A DNA stretch of 64,000 bases from positions 62,001 through 126,000 of the forward strand of contig JAIUPK010000007.1 of assembly GCA_020160915.1 (NCBI GenBank). The letters run 5' to 3'. The notes beneath the pieces are model-generated. The model saw nothing but the letters and a program-made list of their open reading frames with translations. It was not told the DNA's origin and ran no database searches. Below are positions 60,882 to 64,000 of this stretch, in pieces (positions within the stretch are counted from its first letter, which is position 1; each line of letters starts with the position of its first letter). Source of the DNA: Actinomycetota bacterium. Lineage in GTDB: Bacteria; Actinomycetota; Actinomycetes; Actinomycetales; Microbacteriaceae. The position numbers and the translations under genes were made by a program.

Positions 60882-61697
60882 GTGATTCCAGACACCCTGT
60901 CCGCCGGACAGTACAACACCGTGTACAACTTCCTCTCGCTGGTGATCGCATCGCAGCTGTTCGCAGCCCTGTTCATGCTGATCGCCCTGCCGCGCATCCT
61001 GCCCCGCTACCGACAGGCGATCACCATCGCGATCATCGTGTGTGGCATCGCCGCGTACCACTACTTCCGCATCTTCGACTCGTTCAAGGCCGCGTTCGTC
61101 ACCGACTCTGTCGGCGGCACCGGCACCTACACGCAGGCCGTCGGCGAAGGGTTCAACGAGGGCTACCGCTACGTCGACTGGTTCCTCACCGTGCCGCTGC
61201 TGCTCGTGGAGCTCATCGCGGTGCTCGCGCTGGCCCGATCGGTATCGCGCCGGCTGATGATGCAGCTCGTACCCGCAGCGGCACTGATGATCGCGCTCGG
61301 CTACCCGGGTGAGATCAGCGGCGACAACGGCATCCGAGCGATCTTCGGTCTGCTGTCGACCATCCCGTTCCTGTTCATCCTGTACGTGCTCTTCGTGCAG
61401 TTGGGCAAGTCGCTCGAGCGCCAGCCGGTGAGCGTGCGCAAGACGCTGTCGCGCCTGCGCTTCCTCCTGCTGCTGAGCTGGGGTGTGTACCCGATCGCCT
61501 ACCTGCTGCCGCTGCTCAACATCGCAGGATCGGATGCCTGGGTCTTCAAGCAGGTCGGCTACTCGGTTGCCGACATCCTCGCGAAGGCCGTCTACGGTCT
61601 CATCATCTTCTACGTCGCCCGCAGGAAGTCGTTCGAAGACGACGCCGCCTTCGCCGCGATCGAGGAGTCGAAGGACGAAGCTCCCGCCCTGCGTTAG
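60882..61697 (+). CDS. Light-driven proton-pump rhodopsin (actinorhodopsin/xanthorhodopsin-like)
   Basis: A 271-residue seven-helix microbial rhodopsin. Helix C carries the DTE motif of outward proton pumps: D99 (acceptor), T103, E110 (donor), in RYVDWFLTVPLLLVEL. Position 107, equivalent to proteorhodopsin 105, is Leu, which predicts green absorption. Helix G has D231 and the retinal Schiff-base K235 in DILAKAVYG. Helix F has WGVYPIAY. GTG start with GGAG seven bases upstream. No retinal or carotenoid genes are in the window. A bidirectional-type terminator follows. Confidence 0.94.
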   Translation: MIPDTLSAGQYNTVYNFLSLVIASQLFAALFMLIALPRILPRYRQAITIAIIVCGIAAYHYFRIFDSFKAAFVTDSVGGTGTYTQAVGEGFNEGYRYVDWFLTVPLLLVELIAVLALARSVSRRLMMQLVPAAALMIALGYPGEISGDNGIRAIFGLLSTIPFLFILYVLFVQLGKSLERQPVSVRKTLSRLRFLLLLSWGVYPIAYLLPLLNIAGSDAWVFKQVGYSVADILAKAVYGLIIFYVARRKSFEDDAAFAAIEESKDEAPALR

Positions 61698-61709
61698 CAG
61701 TGCGGGTTG

Positions 61710-61751
61710 GAGGGCGGGAACCAATGAAATCGGCTCCCGGTTCCCGCCCTC
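61710..61751. terminator. Strong terminator after rhodopsin
   Basis: A perfect 13-bp stem (61710-61722 with 61739-61751) and 16-nt loop, 12 bp after the rhodopsin stop and 23 bp before the convergent SUKH-like stop. Its right arm belongs to a direct repeat that recurs at 63200-63240. Confidence 0.8.
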
Positions 61752-61773
61752 TTCTCGGTTAGGCAGCGGGGGC
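61733..61773. repeat. 41-bp imperfect direct repeat, left copy
   Basis: Left copy of a repeat found again at 63200-63240 (offset 1467 bp). The first 24 and last 10 bases are identical; 35 of 41 match overall. It lies just beyond the stop of the first SUKH-like gene. Confidence 0.8.
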
Positions 61774-61774
61774 G

Positions 61775-62389
61775 CTAGAAGAACATTGCCTCAATTTGGG
61801 AGGGGTGTGACTTGCGAGCATCCCCGCCCCAGCGGCCGTTCTCCTGATCCCACACCAAGGCCCCACTGTCGAGAGCGTAGAGCCACCACGCCACCGGCGT
61901 ACACAACGAGACCGCTCGGCCGTATGGGAAGGGCTCATCGTAGAACTCCGGCGCCCTGTTCCTGAGTTGGGCCGCCTGGGTGGTCCCGACCGTGCAATCC
62001 GCAGCGAGTCCGGCATTGTGCTCCACCAAAGGCAGCCACCCTCGCGGCGCGCCCCAGTCGAGGGGGCCAGGTTCCTCGGCCCGCGCTTCCAACAGTAGGG
62101 CGTTGGTGGAAGTCGCCATCCGGCCGGCAGGGAGGGCATGCGTGTTCGCATTCTGTTCCTCGCCATCGTGCCAACCGAACCAAACGATCAACTCGTCCAA
62201 GGGCGCTAGCCCGGCGCGATCGAACTTCTCGATCGTCAGTCGCTCACTTTGGCCATGTCGGAAGAGCTGGGTCGGTGCGCCGGAAGCGTCGAGCGCACTT
62301 TGCAGTTGCTCCAGCAGGGTAGCGAGCCGGTCTGGGGAGGAGCCGGTCAGCATTGACCCCGCGTCGGTCATTGTGAATTCAAACTGCAT
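61775..62389 (-). CDS. SUKH/SMI1-KNR4-like protein (paralog 1)
   Basis: A 204-residue cytosolic protein. The segment PLDELIVWFGWHDGEE followed by APRGWLPLVEHNAGL resembles the SMI1/KNR4 (SUKH) fold, whose bacterial members are often immunity proteins against polymorphic toxins. Shares LxGSSxxRLAxLLxQL, DELIVWFGWHDG and GRAVSLCTPVAWW with the next gene. I start at 62389, because upstream codons overlap a different-looking region. No toxin gene is adjacent. Lower GC than the surroundings. Confidence 0.68.
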   Translation of the reverse strand: MQFEFTMTDAGSMLTGSSPDRLATLLEQLQSALDASGAPTQLFRHGQSERLTIEKFDRAGLAPLDELIVWFGWHDGEEQNANTHALPAGRMATSTNALLLEARAEEPGPLDWGAPRGWLPLVEHNAGLAADCTVGTTQAAQLRNRAPEFYDEPFPYGRAVSLCTPVAWWLYALDSGALVWDQENGRWGGDARKSHPSQIEAMFF

Positions 62390-62427
62390 TTTTTCGAACC
62401 CTCCTCCAGCCCCCGAAGCCTTGGGCC

Positions 62428-63081
62428 CTAGGCAAACAGAGATTCGACTTGGAGGGGGTGGAGTCTCGCGCGATCCACGTCCCACCAACCGTCGTATTCA
62501 AACCGTGGTTCGCGGCGGACATATCCGCCGCCGCCGAGTCCCACAATCCACCAAGCGACGAGAGTGCACAACGACACCGCGCGGTGTCCGTCCTCCTCAT
62601 AGAAGAACGGGGTCGCGACGCGAACCTGCGGGGAAGCGCTGGGCTCACCCAGACAATGAACCGCCGTGCCGTAGTTGGTTTGGGTCAGCGAAAGCCAACC
62701 CCGCGGTATCCCCCAGTCATTCTCGTCACGCGGGTCGAGACCAGGAAACTCAGAAGTGAACTCCTCGTGGCGTTCGATTGCCTCGGAGAGGCTCGCGATC
62801 GGAAAGTTCGGGATGACGTCAAAAGACCGCGGGTCGTCCAGCACTCGGCCATCGTGCCAACCGAACCAGACAATTAACTCATCGGGGGCGCTCAGACCTG
62901 AGGCGGCAAGCTGATTCCGGATGCGCTGCCCCGAGAGACCAGGGTTCAGAAGATGAGTGGCCGAACCGGCGCGCACCAAGTGACCCTCGAGTTGATTCAA
63001 CAACTCGGCCAGGCGCGGCGCCGATGACCCGACAAGGATCGGGCCGTCTTTTGTTGCCATGAACTCAAAGTCTGCATGCAT
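62428..63081 (-). CDS. SUKH/SMI1-KNR4-like protein (paralog 2)
   Basis: A 217-residue paralog of the preceding minus-strand protein, 38 bp upstream of it. Same landmarks: LVGSSAPRLAELLNQLEGHL, APDELIVWFGWHDG, IPRGWLSLTQTNYGTAVHCLG, HRAVSLCTLVAWW. The two have diverged to roughly 30-40% identity by eye, so the duplication is old. Function as immunity-like or protein-binding module is inferred from the fold only. The island is bracketed by direct repeats. Confidence 0.68.
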   Translation of the reverse strand: MHADFEFMATKDGPILVGSSAPRLAELLNQLEGHLVRAGSATHLLNPGLSGQRIRNQLAASGLSAPDELIVWFGWHDGRVLDDPRSFDVIPNFPIASLSEAIERHEEFTSEFPGLDPRDENDWGIPRGWLSLTQTNYGTAVHCLGEPSASPQVRVATPFFYEEDGHRAVSLCTLVAWWIVGLGGGGYVRREPRFEYDGWWDVDRARLHPLQVESLFA

Positions 63082-63199
63082 CGTCGCCTAGAGTAACGGC
63101 GCTAGGAGTTCGGACGACGATCCACGGAGCATCTGTCCCGTTCCCGTTGCGACAATGCCGATTTCCTTAGGTCCTTCTAGTTCTCGCAGTAGCCAGATC

Positions 63200-63240
63200 G
63201 CTCCCGGTTCCCGCCCTCTTCTCTGCAGTACAGCGGGGGC
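63200..63240. repeat. 41-bp imperfect direct repeat, right copy
   Basis: Right copy of the 61733-61773 repeat. It lies four bases beyond the glutaminase stop and lacks the left arm of the terminator hairpin, so it looks like a displaced half of the same terminator. Confidence 0.8.
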
Positions 63241-63244
63241 ACGG

Positions 63245-64000
63245 CTACGGCCGGATCGGCCCACGCCGCAACGAGTTCTCGTGGCTGAACAGGTGCAAAC
63301 CGTACTCGCGCGAGAGTGACTCGAGCATGACCAGTCCGCGGATGCTGTTGCCCCGGGCATCCAGTCGGGGTGCGAACGTGCCGATGCCGAAACGACCGGG
63401 GTCCAACGCGACGATGCCGCCTGCGACGCCGCTCTTGGCCGGTAGCCCCACCCGGGCCAGCCACTCCCCGGACCCGTCGTACATGCCGCACGAGGCCATC
63501 ACCGACATCACCCAGCGCGCGACCGGTGGACCGACCACCTGCTGACCGGTGAGAGGGTTGCGACCGAAGTTGGCGAGGGTCGCGGCCATCACGGCGATGT
63601 CGAAGGCGGTGACCGACGCCGCGCACTGTCGGAAGTACGCTTCGGTCGCGACGTCCTCGCTCGAGCCGAGCGCACCGTGCGCGAGCCCCGCGAGTTCGCG
63701 ATTGCGGTCACCCGTGGCCAGCTCGGAGCGGAAGACCGCGTCATCCACCGCCAGGGTTCGGCCGGCGAACGCACCGAGGCCGTCGAGAATTGTTTGGGCC
63801 TTCTGCTCGGCGGTACTGCCTTCGATGAGGGATGCCACGACGATCGCACCCGCGTTGATCATCGGGTTCATCGGCCGCCCGCCGTCGAAGCTCGCCTCAT
63901 TGAAGGCCTCGCCGCTCGGCTCGACGCCCACATGGGCGGACAGCTCGGCTACCCCTCGCGCCTCAAGCGCGAGTGCATAGACGAACGGCTTCGAGACCGA
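63245..64000 (-). CDS. glsA: Glutaminase, C-terminal part (cut by window end)
   Basis: 251 codons of a serine-dependent beta-lactamase-fold glutaminase that converts glutamine to glutamate and ammonia; the first ~55 residues lie beyond the window. Visible are the nucleophile region SVSKPF (SxxK) at the edge, RPMNPMINAGAI, the tyrosine region in TEAYFRQCAASVTAFDIAVMAATLANFG, and KSGVAGGIVALDPGRFGIGTFAPRLDARGNSIRG. The stop at 63245 is followed directly by the repeat copy. Confidence 0.93.
   Translation of the reverse strand, partial: SVSKPFVYALALEARGVAELSAHVGVEPSGEAFNEASFDGGRPMNPMINAGAIVVASLIEGSTAEQKAQTILDGLGAFAGRTLAVDDAVFRSELATGDRNRELAGLAHGALGSSEDVATEAYFRQCAASVTAFDIAVMAATLANFGRNPLTGQQVVGPPVARWVMSVMASCGMYDGSGEWLARVGLPAKSGVAGGIVALDPGRFGIGTFAPRLDARGNSIRGLVMLESLSREYGLHLFSHENSLRRGPIRP

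Noticed and set aside
61775..63081. Toxin-immunity pair with a toxin gene at this locus
   Set aside because: No frame near the two SUKH-like genes encodes a secreted or nuclease-like toxin; the neighbours are rhodopsin and glutaminase.
60882..64000. Retinal or carotenoid biosynthesis genes beside the rhodopsin
   Set aside because: Nothing resembling blh, crtE, crtB, crtI or crtY was seen in the visible flank.

Overview
The window is high-GC actinobacterial chromosome, most likely from the family Microbacteriaceae. The evidence is the base composition, the frequent GTG starts, the ATGA/GTGA gene overlaps, a tRNA-Glu/Asp/Phe cluster, a class F sortase with an ECF sigma/anti-sigma pair, and an actinorhodopsin-like light-driven pump. 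This placement is inferred from gene content, not from a marker-gene tree. No transposase, integrase, prophage or CRISPR array was seen. At least 13 transcription factors occur (five TetR, two LacI, and ROK, GntR, IclR, MarR, winged-HTH and ECF sigma members), which fits an accessory, nutrient-scavenging region.

Layout. 0-2.1 kb: two tandem secreted coiled-coil/M23 peptidoglycan hydrolase paralogs, then tRNA-Glu, tRNA-Asp and tRNA-Phe. 2.1-4.2 kb: a lower-GC glutamate dehydrogenase and a GreA/Rnk-like factor. 4.4-8.2 kb: a 982-residue kinase/aminotransferase-fold fusion with an SDR. 8.2-9.6 kb: TetR and a DUF4386 membrane protein with twin operators. 9.6-17.4 kb: a five-gene operon (alpha/beta hydrolase, PfpI-like membrane protein, two beta-lactamase-fold proteins, a frameshifted MFS pump) beside two paralogous TetR genes that collide tail to tail. 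17.5-21.3 kb: FAD monooxygenase with ABM partner, two TetR genes, and an SDR with a palindromic operator. 21.4-23.3 kb: two SGNH hydrolase genes, one carrying a dead duplicate domain. 23.3-25.2 kb: a damaged LacI gene and a lipoprotein.

25.2-33.9 kb: a tightly coupled operon in the order binding protein, phosphotriesterase-like enzyme, ROK kinase, permease, YhfX-type PLP enzyme, ATPase, SIS protein, with a divergent ROK regulator. It resembles a recombined part of the E. coli yhf locus joined to its own ABC importer, and its substrate is unknown. 34.0-39.5 kb: a DAB-type inorganic carbon pump (dabB-dabA) followed without gaps by a PII-like protein and a DUF6671 zinc-ribbon protein, opposite a small HTH regulator and a long inverted-repeat operator. 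39.6-42.3 kb: DUF4397 protein, class F sortase, ECF sigma factor and zinc anti-sigma factor.

42.3-60.3 kb: a sugar/sugar-acid region. It contains two non-homologous sets for non-phosphorylative sugar oxidation. One is an aldo/keto reductase, an amidohydrolase lactonase and an enolase-superfamily dehydratase, with a rhamnose/fucose-type mutarotase and an ABC importer. The other is an SMP-30 lactonase, an IlvD/EDD dehydratase and a zinc alcohol dehydrogenase. GntR, IclR and LacI regulators are interspersed. 60.3-64 kb: MarR regulator, proton-pumping rhodopsin (DTE motif), a two-gene island of SUKH/SMI1-like proteins bracketed by a 41-bp direct repeat, and a glutaminase cut by the window end.

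The best candidates for under-described biology are the four-gene carbon-uptake operon with PII-like and DUF6671 partners, the yhf-like transport/catabolic operon, and the repeat-bracketed SUKH island.
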